A stretch of 64,000 nucleotides of DNA from Anastrepha obliqua (GCF_027943255.1 NC_072895.1:47094001-47158000); one strand, 5' to 3'; shown: positions 21,740 to 32,989, counted from the first letter of the stretch. Numbers and translations are program-made. The notes: generated by a model not told the origin, from the letters alone.

Positions 21740-22320
21740 CCTGCCCTCAAAGAGTGTTCAAGATATAAAAATAAACTTAATTCTGTTGCAAGACAGAATG
21801 AGCTCGTACTTATATGGGTGCCAGGACACTGCAGGTGTCAAGGGGATTGAAATTGCCGATGAATTGACCAACTGTGGATCAGCGGCCAATAATCGGAATC
21901 AGTTCTGCAGGAATCAAGAAGTGGATGCAATTTACATAAAGAACGCTATTCCGGTCTAGAACGCTGTAGAACTGCAAAGTATTTTGTGGCAAGCCCGAAC
22001 AGAAAACTGTCGCACTTACTTCTAAAACCTGGAAGAAAATACATTCGGTTGATGGTCGGTATTATTACAGGACACAACCCATAGGGTCAACATTTGACCA
22101 CCATTGGAATCATTGAAGATCCGATTTGCCTGTCTTGATTTAAGGAGACGGATGTCACTGAGCATTTTCTCTATAAGTGTCTCGCATTTGCTGAAGCAAA
22201 GCTACGAATTTTAGGTTCCGATGTCATGAGAACAAGCAAAATTCGTTCTCTCAAACTGGAGGATATTTTCAGATTTATCAAAGAATCTGGAAAATTCGCA
22301 CAGATATAACTACATCTATT
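21740..22320 (+). pseudogene. RNase H-bearing LINE ORF2, C-terminal part
   Basis: Reads KNKLNSVARQNELVLIWVPG then H, the RNase H block preceding the last catalytic residue, a frameshift, and IADELTNCGSAANN. The C-terminal zinc-finger-like region of I/R1/LOA LINEs follows near 22120-22200 (DPICLSCFKETDVTEHFLYK then C). It ends KLEDIFRFIKESGKFAQI at about 22308. The KLNYVARQNKLVLIWVPG segment at 34380-34435 is very similar, so the two come from one LINE family. The 5' part is missing and stops occur. Confidence 0.75.
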
Positions 22321-23359
22321 CCTCTATTCTATCCAATCCTTTTCCTTCTGCGACTTCTCTCCTTTCCTTCTTGACTATCTACCCTTTCACTTTCCAGTGT
22401 TTTAAATACTATGGGATTTTAATTCTCAGTGTTTTAGGAGTTACCAAATTTTTCAGTACTTGTTGGCTCGACCTTTCAACTTTCTTTCTTTCATACCCAC
22501 CCTAGTTTGTAATCTAAATCTTAGAGAAGTTTATGGCCTATCAAAATTGGTCCTTGGCGAGTGCCAAACTCTTTCAAAATCGAGTTTTCTTCATAGCTCT
22601 TTTATTCAGCTTACATAGCTGAAGAGATAATTTTAAGTACTGTATAACTTTTTCGATACCGACTGTTTTAGGACATTTTTATGATTATTTTACATTTATC
22701 AAAGTAAGCTTTCAAACTAGGGGCGACCCATTCTAATATAGATACAAACACATAAATTTCTGTATGCAAATATGTATGTATATGCATGAAGAGACTAGCC
22801 CCCCTCTAATACTACATTTAATTATATGCAAAGGTATATTAACTAGAAGCTGAGGCAAACATCTGGTAAAGAATGTATGCGCCAATTATACATACATAGC
22901 TGCATATACATATGTACATATAAATATTTGCATACAATCATACATATATATGTATACACACATTTGCATTCGTGATTATGTTTGCGTATATATATATATA
23001 ATATATTTTTTTTGACAAACATTTTGGCTAGTTGAAAAGTAAGAAATAATTTTGGTTCATTTTCGCGCTCAAAGTGAATGGTAGTTGCGGTGCTAAATTT
23101 ATGTATGTAAGTATTTATACCTAAAAGTGTGCAGCGCATTAAATTTACATGCTCATGAGCAGAGGCTTAAGTAGTTCTTGTCAATGAGTCGAATCAAACC
23201 TGCATTAAATTGTAGAACTTGAAGTAGGGCCGACCTACTGGTTTCCTTTCTCAAATGATATGTTTAGAAGAGTCAAGCTTCAGACTAATTGTGAAATAAA
23301 TATAATTTGATTCAAGTGGCTGAATATGTAGTGGCTCACTCTTGCGAATACATTTTTTT
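22321..23359. other. LINE 3' flank and gene-free AT-rich DNA
   Basis: A pyrimidine-rich stretch at about 22310-22400 may be the LINE 3' untranslated part. Then ATGTATGTATATGCATG and ATACATATGTACATAT microsatellites (22760-22790, 22890-23005). No gene seen. Confidence 0.45.
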
Positions 23360-23705
23360 TTTTATCTTGCTGACGGCTTCTCTTTTCTCTAACATTGAAA
23401 CAAAAGCAAAGGCTGCCGCGCTCCATATCAATGCCGATAAGACCAAGTACGTGAAAATATCACGCGATGTTGAAAGGTGAAAGCCTGAAAATATAATATA
23501 ACTATTGGACAGTACGTTTTTGGAGGAGTAGAGGGTTTCAAGTACCTGGGAGACAATAGTGTTCAGGACTGCATACAAGATCGACAGCAAACAGAGCTTT
23601 TTTCGTCAACCTGAAACTACTAAAGTCCAGACTACTCTCGCAACAGTTTTTACAAAACAATAATAAGACAAGTTTTGAAGTATGGCTGTGAGTTATGGGT
23701 AATTA
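23360..23705 (+). pseudogene. RTE-like reverse transcriptase fragment
   Basis: Broken translation across frames: KAKAAALHINADKTKYVKIS, then VEGFKYLGDNSVQD, RQQTELFSSTLKLLKSRLLS, and FEVWL..VMG. This order (INxxKTK, FxYLG, thumb-region Arg/Lys-rich segment, LYGxExW-like end) fits the region downstream of the YADD active site in RTE/Jockey-type LINE reverse transcriptases. The active site itself and both ends are absent. Confidence 0.6.
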
Positions 23706-24000
23706 TGTAAAATTAAAAAAAAAATTTATCAATTCTCAGATTTTCTTGAATTTTTTTTTTCTAAAAAAAAATTTTTTTTCTAAATTTTCGGCATAATTTG
23801 AAGGAACTCCAAATTTTTAAACAACTTATTAACCTTTAATTTATTGTTTTATACAACACACTCTGTGCCGTTTGTGTGTTTGTTACAGTTCCGGAAGTTC
23901 CGATCATCTGACAGTTGCGCTACTAGGAGACGTATACTTTGACAATTGTTTTAAGTTCTGTTGCGCGAAAACGTCTTTCTGTATATTTCATCTTACGAAA
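23706..24000. other. AT-rich spacer
   Basis: Poly-A/T rich; no gene or repeat family recognised. Confidence 0.4.
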
Positions 24001-24659
24001 AATGCAGTGCCCGACTCGAAATAACTTTTGTTACGTTTGTGGCTTATTCGCACCAAGTAAAAGTTTTAAAAATATTATGAAAACTGTGGTTAATTCGTTT
24101 CAGAAAATATTCAAGACGTATCAAATTTTGTTAAAAAACTGGATCGTGAGGGCGAGGCGATTGCAAGTTTGCGCAATATTTTTCCGAAACTGAGCGGCGC
24201 AAAGATTCATGCAGGTATTTTTTTTACGAACTTTTAACTTTATTTTTTTAATGATGTATATAATTTAATGTGTTTTCAGTGGTCCGCAGATAAAAAAAAT
24301 AGTTGCAAGTTATGAATTTTCATCAAAATTGAATGCTATCGAACAACGTGCATGGCAACAAACGAGCTGACAATTATAAAAATATTGTTGCAGAAATGAT
24401 TTCGGCATATGGCGAAGTGGGCATATTAATGTCGCTAAAGTTCCATTTCCTTCACAATCATTTAGATTGTTTCCCTGGTGATTTAGGAGCTTGTAGCGAT
24501 GAACATGGCGAAAGGTTCCATCAGGACATTGCGGCTATTGAAAAGCGCTTTAAAGGACAAGACATTACGCATATGCTTAGCGAATACTGTTGGTCTATTT
24601 GTTGCGATACTGACACAAATGCTTACAAACGCAAAAATAAAAGGCCTAAGTTTCTTTAA
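24001..24659 (+). pseudogene. Multicopy arthropod zinc-finger repeat protein, remnant
   Basis: The start MQCPTRNNFCYVCG gives a Cys-x2-Cys knuckle as in the ORF at 53614 (MCDKRNHFCYICG). After a frame change and probable loss of the middle, the distal ORF at 24333-24659 reads GNKRADNYKNIVAEMISAYG, MSLKFHFLHNHLDCFPGDLG, then SDEHGERFHQDIAAIEKRF and MLSEYCWSICCD. I associate the DEHGERFHQDI..YCW region with abundant uncharacterised arthropod proteins that behave like repeats, probably transposon-derived, but I cannot name the superfamily. No TIRs found. A 60-nt AT-rich stretch around 24215-24275 could be a former intron. Confidence 0.55.
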
Positions 24660-25149
24660 AAGCATTAAAATTTTTAATGTAACAATTTTTAATTTTAATA
24701 TAATAAAATTAATAAAAAAATTCGGGGTTTTATATCTCTATTGTAATGCGGAGCGAAATACCTTTCTTTTGATACCCACATCGGCATATCTCATGCAATT
24801 TTTTTTTAATTTCGAACAGGTGGCAACCCTGTGAAACATTGTCAGTGGCAACACCTAATTGAAAAGTCTAGAAATGTGATACACTAGCTGTGTGCCCAAT
24901 TTCATTCAAATCCGTTAAGCTAATCCTGAGATCGTGTGGCTATACAGATATGCATACAAGAATTGCTCGTTTAAAGTTATAAAATACAAAAAAAAAATTG
25001 TGACGTGTACATGAAAATCGCCGATACACGTGTATTTTTATTTTTTATCCCCTTTCCGAAAAAGTATATTTGGTTCATAGGCCAAAATGTGTGTAACGCG
25101 GTGTTATCAGCAACCCAATAAAAAAGAATAAAAAATACATTATTGTCTC
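24660..25149. other. Gene-free spacer
   Basis: AT-rich, no coding signal or recognised repeat. Confidence 0.4.
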
Positions 25150-25690
25150 GATAGACGGCTGTAGGGATCGATATCTTGTAAAGTATCGGCCAAACTATTT
25201 AGATTTGATACTCGTTGTCAAGGCTACATTTCACACTAAAAAAATTATTTTACTGCTTTTGGTTTCTTCTATTCAGTTGTGAATTACATGAAGTTAACCA
25301 TGGAAATCAATAAAGAGGAAATTCGGTACATTTTACAGTTTTCCTTTGATAAAGTCGAAAATACAAGTCAGTCCTTTAAAATTGTGAATGGTGTTTATGG
25401 TGGCGATACTATAGTTTTTAAAATTTTTTACTAAATACGTTCAATTTTGATTAAGTCGATTCCGTTCAGGCATTTTTGATGTTAAAGATGCACCTCGCGT
25501 AGATAGGTTCGTCGTCGAAATATCGATAAAATCACAGAAGTAATCGAAGTTGACCGGAATGTTAGTAGTGGCAACATCGGCCAGGGGCTAAAGATCAATC
25601 ATAAATACATAGTTTTAAGCCACTTTTGCGCAAAATAATACAAAATGAGTAATAATGGATTTCTTCTTCCCCAAAGTAATATAAATTCGA
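25150..25690 (+). pseudogene. mariner deletion derivative (family C), copy 2
   Basis: N-terminal mariner HTH region: MEINKEEIRYILQFSFDKVE, NTSQSFKIVNGVYGGDT, then FLMLKMHLA and VVEISIKSQK in shifted frames, GNIGQGLKINHK. The sequence then joins directly to AATAATGGATTTCTTCTTC and CCAAAGTAATATA, the presumed 3' end, exactly as in the copy at 18960. The three catalytic blocks are missing. The upstream part (GTAAAGTATCGGCC..., ACTAAAAAAATT) also matches that copy, so homology covers the entire derivative. Confidence 0.72.
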
Positions 25691-26270
25691 ACTAATGTCA
25701 TCTTCAACTTTCATCCATCTGTCTAGTAATATCGAGTCACTCACACATATTGTACATCCGTGCGTAGCGTAAATAAAACAGGAGATCACAAATTAAGTGG
25801 AGCAGTGAAGAAGCAATCAAGCAGCCAGTCAGCTTGTCACATTCGCGGTACAGACAGGCATCTCCTCATGCGTATGTGCGTACTGTACAGCAAAAGAGTT
25901 ATACATAACATATATATATATATATATACATATATAGTATGTGCATATGAACATCTAAGTCAAAAATGAAAACCACAAAGCGAAATATACAAAAACAGGA
26001 AAATAAATAAATATTGTAACTAAAACTAGAACACAGCAACACGTTCAGCTACATACAATCATATGCATTTGCATCGTGCATAAACATAACATCCATAGAT
26101 ACATAACAAGCCAACAGACGGCGTGCAAGTTGCACGAAAGACAGGAAATGCCATCATTAATTAATTTAAAAATAGTTTGTTTAATAAGTGATTTGTTTTT
26201 AATATTCACATATAAGTACACATAAATGTATGGGCGCGTATTCATTTATATGCATACGAGTAGATATATA
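25691..26270. other. Gene-free DNA with TA microsatellite
   Basis: It contains a (TA)n run, ACATATATATATATATAT at about 25910-25930. No gene. Confidence 0.45.
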
Positions 26271-27064
26271 AAAGTACCGGGAATTGTTCAATAAAACGCA
26301 AAATAATTGTTTAATCATCAAAATTTATTTTGTCGCCTTAAAACTAGGCTCCATTCGAAGCAATACACATACAATTAGTCCAGTCATCAAGACACCTTTT
26401 AATTGCGTTTGAAGAGATCTCCTTCAGCTCCTTCAGCGAATTTTCTTTAATGGTCTCTATCAACTCAAAGCGGTAAAATTTAAGTTTTGGGAAAGGGAAA
26501 AAGTCACAGGGTCTAAATCCGGTGAATTCGATGGTTGTTCGACGATATTTGTCGTTTGGTCAAAAAAATGTTCACAATATGAGCCTTGTGAGACGGTACT
26601 TCATTATTAGAGCGAGGTCCATGAGTTTCTTTCCACAAATTGGGCCGTTTCCTGCGCACATTCTCTCTCAAACGTCAGAGAACTTCCAAATAATATTCTT
26701 TATTTACATTAAAACCATTTGGAACGAATTCCGAGTGCGTAGCATCATGATAATCGAAGGAAACGAGTAGCATGACTTTCACTTTTGACCGACTTTGACG
26801 TGGTTTTTTTGGGTTTCGGCTGATATGGATAGCGCCATTCAGCCATCTGTTCACTGCTTGATGGACGACCAGTTTGGTGCAAATCTTCCACGACTTCTCG
26901 GACCTCTGCAAAAGCCTTAGGGGCGGGGCTACGAGTGGTGGCCCGTGCTTTTGATAAAGCACACTCGCCATAGACTTTCTGCAACATTTGCAACGATTCG
27001 GCATACGAAGTCCCGTTCAAAACACAAAATTTAAGACAAATTCTTTGTTCGATATTTTTATCCA
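26271..27064 (-). pseudogene. mariner transposase, internally deleted (family D)
   Basis: Start MDKNIEQRICLKFCVLNGTS (ATG at 27062-27064), then ESLQMLQKVYGECALSKARA and REVVEDLHQTGRPSSSEQMA. The latter fuses a GRPS-type linker to QMAEWRYP from downstream of the first catalytic block, so the second HTH and first catalytic Asp are deleted. Distal blocks are FVPNGFNVNKEYYLEVL, a decayed second catalytic region (VPSHKAHIV), and PSNSPDLDPVTFSLSQNLNF in broken frames. It ends CMCIASNGA then stop at about 26344. The left terminus AAGTACCGGGAATTGTTC resembles the ends of the element at 39362-39895, so both belong to one mariner group. The right TIR was not found. Confidence 0.78.
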
Positions 27065-27530
27065 TAGCAAAAAACGCAGAGCATATCTGCCCTTGACTGA
27101 GATAATTAAATGCCAAAAACAAAATATAGAATATACGAACTAACTAACTTGCGAATGGTTGAGTGTTATAAGAAAATTAGGCGAAAAAATGCTATTCACA
27201 TGGGTATCGGTATTACTAGTTATTGCCAAAAATCATCTATTAAAAAGAGAGGACATTTTCATAAACTCATGTTGTAGAAACTTCCAAGAATACATTTTTT
27301 TGTCAAAAGTTGCCGTAATAACTTAAAAACATCATACTCGTACTCGGTTTCAGCAATCAATTTTAAAATGCATCAAGTTTTTAAATTTAAATACGAAACC
27401 TATTTATTTTAAATTAACTATCTGATAAATTTACAAATAGTTGGAGAAACCGGGCATCAAAATAGTAACGTAGAAAAAATGTCTATATACTTTTATTTTG
27501 AATTTTGGCGTCACCTCATTTAGTGCGCTC
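27065..27530. other. Gene-free spacer
   Basis: AT-rich; nothing recognised. Confidence 0.4.
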
Positions 27531-28400
27531 TACAGGGTGGGCCATGTAAAATTTGCTTTTTGCATCGGCTATAAAAAAAAAAAACTAATCAATATTTTTT
27601 CAAACTTTTTATTTTATTTTGAAGATTGAACATTGTCATTTATGACTAAAAATTAATATCGTTCAAATGACTGCCACGACTGGCTTTACAGTAGGCCATT
27701 CGATCAACCCAATTTTTAAGCAACTTTTCGATTGTTTGGGCTCCAATTTCATGAATGCCAACTTCGATTTCGTGTTTTAAACCATCAATCGTCTCTGGAT
27801 GATTCGCATAGCATTTGTCTCCCGACAAAAAATAGTCCAAAGGGCTTAAATCACAGCTTCGAGGCGGCCAATTGACATCAGAATTTCGGCTGATTATTCG
27901 GTTTTCAAAAACGGTAGTCAAATGTTCGAGTGTAACTTTGGCAGCGTGACAAGTTGCACCGTCCTGTTGAAGTCAAATGTCGTCCATGTCATCTTCTTCA
28001 ATTTTTGGAAGCAACTCGTTGAGCATGTCACGGTTACCGCTCGCCATTTACTGTAACCGTGGCTCCTCGCTAATTTTCGAAAAAAATGGCCCGATGATGC
28101 CGCCAGACCAAAAACCGCACCAAACAGTGACTTGTTGTGGATGCATTTGTTTCTCTACAGTAACGTGTGGATTTTCTGAGCCCCAAATCCGACAATTTTG
28201 CTTATTGTGATGTGAAAATGAGCTTCATCAGAAAAGAAGAAGAAGACTCACCACTTTGGAAATAGGTTTTCAATATTTCCGAATTTTGTTCAAGCATATA
28301 GCATATATATATATGTCAACACATTTGACATGTCATTTGTGTTACCATTCTCAAAAAAATAGGTGGTTCAAAAAGCAAACGCTATATGGCCCACCCTGTA
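27531..28400 (-). mobile_element. Tc1-like element (family B relative), 870 bp
   Basis: TIRs TACAGGGTGGGCCATGTAAA at the left (continuing ATTTGCTTTTTG) and the inverted CAAAAAGCAAACG...GGCCCACCCTGTA at the right, with TA at both ends. Both arms match over about 30 bp with minor differences. The transposase on the minus strand covers HNKQNCRIWGSENPHVTVEK, VTVWCGFWSGGIIGPFFFEN then stop, a frameshifted LNELLPKIEEDDMDD, QQDGATCHAAK (second catalytic Asp), RSCDLSPLDYFLSGDKC (third block) and SRGSHLNDINF. The N-terminal third, with the first catalytic Asp, is deleted. It is MITE-like and non-autonomous. Confidence 0.88.
27646..28215 (-). pseudogene. Tc1-like transposase central to C-terminal part
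   Basis: Product of the element at 27531-28400. Block order and the words NKQNCRIW, QQDGAT and DLSPLDYFL show it belongs near the transposase at 11020-12101. It lacks everything before NKQNCRIW and has one stop plus at least one frameshift. Confidence 0.8.
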
Positions 28401-28719
28401 TATGGCGCTGGAAACTTCCAACTCGTTTTTCTCAATATTACATTTTTCTGGTCGATTAAGTTTTCACTACTATGAACTTGAAATTTTAACTGTTTAACCC
28501 TTTGCACTGTAGGCCATTTCCGCGCTGACTAACCAGCAACTCGAAGCGTTTCGTAGCGCTTTTGGTGAATTTCTTACCTCTAACTTAAAATGGTTACACA
28601 CATCAAGTAGTAAGTACAGCTTTTATAATTTAATATTTAATGTACTTTTATATCTTTACGAAGATAATTTCTTAAACATTAGACTTGTAATTTTTCTTTG
28701 TATGATAACTTATGTGCGA

Positions 28720-29878
28720 ACTGCCCGTCGAATTTTTGCGGCCGCGCTTTCATCAAAATGAAATGATACTCAGCATGCCACCTACTGATCTTATGGCGAA
28801 AAACCTGGCAGCGAAATCCGCGAGGAGGTTGGTGGCTGCTGGAGTATTCACCTACAGAACCCTCGGTCACAGCTCAATAGGAAAGTGGAGCTCAGGTTGC
28901 ACAGACTACATGACTCCGTACTTTAGTTGAGATAGAAGGTTTCGCACTACAATTGAAGAGGAAGGATGGCACAAAGGTATGAAGCCTGGCCATAGAACTT
29001 TTCACATCTATGTATACAGACGGCTCTAAAACTTCAGATGGAGTGGGAGCGGGTATTTGCTGCTCAAAAATAGGGATAAGGCAGCCTATCAAGCTGCCAG
29101 ACCACAGCAGTATTTTCCAAGCGGAAGTTTTTACTGTGGGAAAAGCCGCGGAGCTAGCCTACACTAGAACAAGAAAGAACTAAACAATTAATATATACGT
29201 GGACAGTCAAGCAGCAATAAAAGCAATAAGCTCATATTGTATTAAGTCCAAAAATGTTCGACGGAGCAGGGAGGCCATAGAAAAGCTAGCCGCAAACAGT
29301 AGGCTGCACATCTACTGGGTACCTGGTCACAAAGGCATTATGCGGAACGAAATAGATGAGATAGCAAAAATTGCTGTTAGACTACCTTTTGAGCAAACAC
29401 AATATACAGTGAAATGGACGACTACATGAAAAGGCGAGTGGAAGCTAGGTGGACTAATCTGACCACATGCAAAACAGCAGAAGTCATGTGTAGAACTAAG
29501 GGCAAAAAACTGACTCAATTCGTACTTATCGGTCATAATCTATTGGCTCCACATGCGTGCAAGATAGGGATTGCTCGCACGGACAAATGCAGGAAATGCA
29601 GAGAGGATGTTGAGGAAACTTTAGAACACCTTCTGTGCGTTTGTCCGGCATTATCAAAAACGCGTTTAAAATGCCTGGGAGCCCCATTGTCTGGAGAGGG
29701 TCTGGAGGACGTCTCACAACCGGATCTCCCAGCACTGTTTAGATTCGCCAAAAGCGCTGACATCCTACATGATCTCTACTTTCCGTATTCATAAAGGTCG
29801 GTCTCCATCTGGTATCGCTAGGGACCAAAAGGTCTATGCATGGCTTGTTGCCAACCAGGCTAACCTAACCTAACCATA
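28720..29878 (+). pseudogene. RNase H-bearing LINE ORF2, 3' part
   Basis: Starts in the post-catalytic reverse transcriptase region (ILSMPPTDLMAKNLAAKSAR, RTLGHSSIGKW). The RNase H domain follows: MYTDGSKTSDGVGAGICC, DHSSIFQAEVF, a stop near 29180, VDSQAAIKAISS, and IYWVPGHKGIMRNEIDEIAK, which retain all four acidic positions across frames (the third as VDSQ). The C-terminal zinc finger is intact in the last ORF (29414-29791): CRKCREDVEETLEHLLCVC. After the stop there is a short 3' UTR ending in CTAACCTAACCTAACC at about 29862-29877, then an A-rich flank. Clade I/R1/LOA by domain order. Stops and frameshifts make it inactive. Confidence 0.82.
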
Positions 29879-30591
29879 TAAAAAAAAAACAATTAACCAA
29901 AATTGCATTGACGCGCCAGAGAAAAACTGTGCAGCCGCCTCTTTCCTTCGCATTATAAGTAATTTGAAAATAAAAAAGGATATACACGTAGTTTATTGCA
30001 CGCACATTAAAGAAATATTTTCAGAATTTTTATTTAAGTAGTCGTCCCTCTTATATAAAAATCCTTTAAACCTTAAACCCCTTAAGATATAAAAAAAACT
30101 TACTTGCATTTAAAAAATAAAAATTCAATTGCAAACCATATTCTTCAAAGAATTTTCTATCACTATAAGTTTTATAAATTGTGGCCACTAATTGTGGACA
30201 GCAAAACAAAAAGCACAAAAAAAAAAACAGAAAACAAATAAAATAATAATTGCATTTTAATGTCGTTTACCATTTGCGCGGAAAGCGGAAATTCCACAGA
30301 TAAGAATTTAGCTTCTTTTAAACGTTTTTATTACACACGTATTGCTCATACATATGTGCATGTGTATGTACGTATTATAACAAATGCCTAATGTTCTTCA
30401 AAGTCTATCGCACGACCCAACCGTGGCTTTATCGCAATTTCTCTGAGTAAATAGACGGTGAGCGGAATTGATTTATTGTAATTACTTGTAATTGGAATGC
30501 TTACTCATGGGGATTCTAGAATTTTGTAAAGGTAGATAAAATTTTCTAATTTATAATTGCTATGCAATTTCTTTATATTGATTTTTTATCT
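29879..30591. other. Gene-free spacer
   Basis: AT-rich, with scattered A-runs. No gene or recognised repeat. Confidence 0.4.
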
Positions 30592-31189
30592 GAGTCAAAC
30601 CACGTCAAGTGGGCCCCGAATTTTCCATCAAATTCCCGATTTTAAAATCAAATGCATTTTTGGATAGAGAATTTGTCACATAATAATTGCTGTGAATAGT
30701 TTTTTTTTATTTCGTTTTTTGTTTATGTTATTAACAATTGAATTTTTTTGCATGATATTCTTGTAAAATCAATAACTCAGAAACTACAATTGATAATTTT
30801 ATGAAATTTATTTCGGTTACCGAAAAATGTTTACTTTACCGATTTAACGTTTAAAGACTGTGTATTTGTTGAAACAATAATTTTTAACAATAATTTTTTT
30901 GAAAAATCGCCATTATTTTTGCGTTCTTCACGCTCTAAATGGACAATATTACAGTCAGATTAAGCGCACAATGCTCACCTTTAATAATCTGTAAAAAAAA
31001 CTTTGTTCATCCAATCCGTTCTGAAGATATCGAATTTTTTGTCAGTCGAGGCACTACGCACGAAAACGAACTTGCATAAACATGGCTTTGCAGAGTCGTA
31101 CAGTCGCCGCAACTTCTAGTGTCAGTGTGCTGTGATTCCTAGTATGTTGTCTATGCTTTGAGGTTAGAAAAAAATTATTATGTATTGTT

Positions 31190-31356
31190 ATGAAAATGGT
31201 TCGACCTAATGAGTGTTGCAATCCGTTGGGGAAAGAAGGTCATAATTGCGTACGTCATAATTTATTCCAAATAACCGCTCACTGGGATGTAAAATTCAAA
31301 CAATATATCGGTAAATACGTTTGCAAATCATGTCGTGTCATGAAGATACATATATG
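31190..31356 (+). CDS. Cys-rich N-terminal ORF of the long-TIR element
   Basis: MKMVRPNECCNPLGKEGHN, CVRHNLFQITAHWDVKFKQY, then IGKYVCKSCRVMKIHI. The pattern C-C-N-P-L-x-H...C-x2-C suggests a small zinc-binding domain; I have seen similar CNP..H...C..CR starts in arthropod repeat proteins but cannot name the family. The reading frame runs into the nested MITE after about residue 53. Everything after KIHI in the open frame is MITE sequence, not original protein. Downstream of the MITE the original coding may resume as RDGSVTESAAYIRPSPQW at about 31903-31950. Confidence 0.5.
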
Positions 31357-31894
31357 TGACCTGGTCTACGAAAAGGTATCTTACGTGCGAAAACAAGTTT
31401 TTGAGAAAACAGCAGTTAAAGTTTTAACTTCTAAAAACCCTTGTACTTTTTTAAATATTAATATTTTTCAATCCGGTTTAGCTTATTTTCTTCAGCATAG
31501 ATCACAGTATCAATAAAATCACAGAGGCAGTGAAAAACATTTTTTTATATATAAATAAATAAGAAAAAGTTAATGCAAATCGCAGAAATCGTTTTAAATA
31601 AGACCCGGTGACAAAAATTTTTTGTAAACAGATTTCAGTATCATATTCATTACACCTCAGGTTCAGTTTTTAATTTGCACAAATTATTGTCTTCGTTATT
31701 CTAATTTGTATCAAGACAAAAAAAACAGTATTTTTCGTATTTGTACTTTTTTTTCTACTTTTAACAAACTTTTAAACAAATTATGACTTTCTGGTTTTCA
31801 CCATTTTAAAGAGCCTTTTACACACTATTCGATTCAACAAAAAAGTGAAAAATGATTTTTTGACACGTAAGGTACCTTTTCATAGACCAGGTCA
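31357..31894. mobile_element. Nested MITE (TIR TGACCTGGTCTA), copy 1
   Basis: Inverted ends TGACCTGGTCTACGAAAAGG (continuing TATCTTACGTG) and, read inward from the right, TGACCTGGTCTATGAAAAGG (continuing TACCTTACGTG). TATA-like sequence flanks both sides. About 540 bp, no coding capacity. Internal sequence (CAGCAGTTAAAGTTTTAACT, CAATCCGGTTTAGCTTATTT) is shared with 49498-50052. It interrupts the Cys-rich ORF of the long-TIR element. Confidence 0.85.
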
Positions 31895-32040
31895 TATATA
31901 GAGATGGAAGTGTTACTGAAAGTGCAGCGTATATACGTCCAAGTCCACAGTGGGTATAATCTTCATATTTATATACATATATTGTGCATTGAATAGTTGT
32001 TATTTAGGCAAATAAAGTCAATTAGTTCTCAAAATTTGTG

Positions 32041-32341
32041 AGAGAAAATTTTGATTAATTTTTTCTAGTGCTGACCAAGGAGCAGAAAACGATGAGTCTG
32101 AAGCTTCATCTGATACAGAAGAATGTTCGGATAGTGAAGCTAATTCTGAAAACCAGAAAATTCAGAATGACCTAAAATTAGAAAAGGTGAACAATATTTT
32201 ACAGGAACTTGGTGAACCGCCAATAAAAAAACGACGTTTTTCAAAATTAAGTGATATGAATGTCAAAGAGATAATAGCAGAAATCATCAACGAAAAAAAA
32301 AAATACAGCGAGAGTAAATATTCAGCAAGGAAAAAAAATTG
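32041..32341 (+). CDS. Acidic/basic coding segment of the long-TIR element
   Basis: After an AG acceptor-like TTTTTTCTAG at about 32061-32070 the frame reads SADQGAENDESEASSDTEEC, SDSEANSENQ, then LEKVNNILQELGEPPIKKRR then FSKLSDMNVKEIIAEIINEK, and stops at 32341 just before the right inverted arm. An acidic linker followed by a KKRR nuclear-localisation-like cluster and a helix-forming segment is typical of a regulatory or transposase N-terminal region. It may be a second exon of the gene starting at 31190. Function unknown. Confidence 0.45.
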
Positions 32342-32989
32342 AATTCAGCAAGTTCATGCAAGTTCGTTTTCGTGCGTAGTGCCTCGACTGACAAAAAATT
32401 CGATATCTTCAGAACGGATTGGATGAACAAAGTTTTTTTTACAGATTATTAAAGGTGAGCATTGTGCGCTTAATCTGACTGTAATATTGTCCATTTAGAG
32501 CGTGAAGAACGCAAAAATAATGGCGATTTTTCATAAAATTTATTGTTAAAAATTATTGTTTCAACAAATACACAGTCTTTAAACGTTAAATCGGTAAAGT
32601 AAACATTTTTCGGTAACCGAAATAAATTTCATTAAATTATCAATTGTAGTTTCTGAGATATTGATTTTACAAAAATATCATGCAAAAAAATTCAATTGTT
32701 AATAACATAAACAAAAAGCGAAATAAAAAAAACTATTCACAGCAATTATTATGTGACAAATTCTCTATCCAAAAATGCATTTGATTTTAAAATCGGGAAT
32801 TTGATGGAAAATTCGGGGCCCACTTGACGTGGTTTGACTCATCTGTATTTTATTTATTTTTTGTGTTTATTATTTTCTTATTAGCAGAGAATTTGGTGTT
32901 GTTTTTATTATTTTCTTATTAGGTTTCAGGGAGTAGTGCATTTTTTGATTTTGTTGTTTTCTCTTTTTTTTTTTTTAAATTAAATTCTG

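Larger units (their letters stand above)
30592..32840. mobile_element. Long-TIR DNA element (about 485-bp arms), superfamily unassigned
   Basis: Sequence 30592-31077 is repeated as its reverse complement at 32356-32840 with only scattered mismatches and small indels. The outermost bases are GAGTCAAACCACGTCAAGTG at the left, and the same inverted at the right. Directly outside lies ATCT on each side (30588-30591 and 32841-32844), an apparent 4-bp target duplication. The 1.28-kb interior carries a short Cys-rich ORF (31190), a nested MITE and an acidic/basic coding segment (32041-32341). Elements with 4-bp duplications include the Sola group, but I see no diagnostic transposase motif. The arms are mutually much more similar than expected of old DNA, so insertion seems fairly recent. 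Confidence 0.85.

Noticed and set aside
31361..31516. C-terminal half of the Cys-rich ORF at 31190
   Set aside because: This stretch is MITE sequence read in frame, matched by the separate copy at 49.5 kb.
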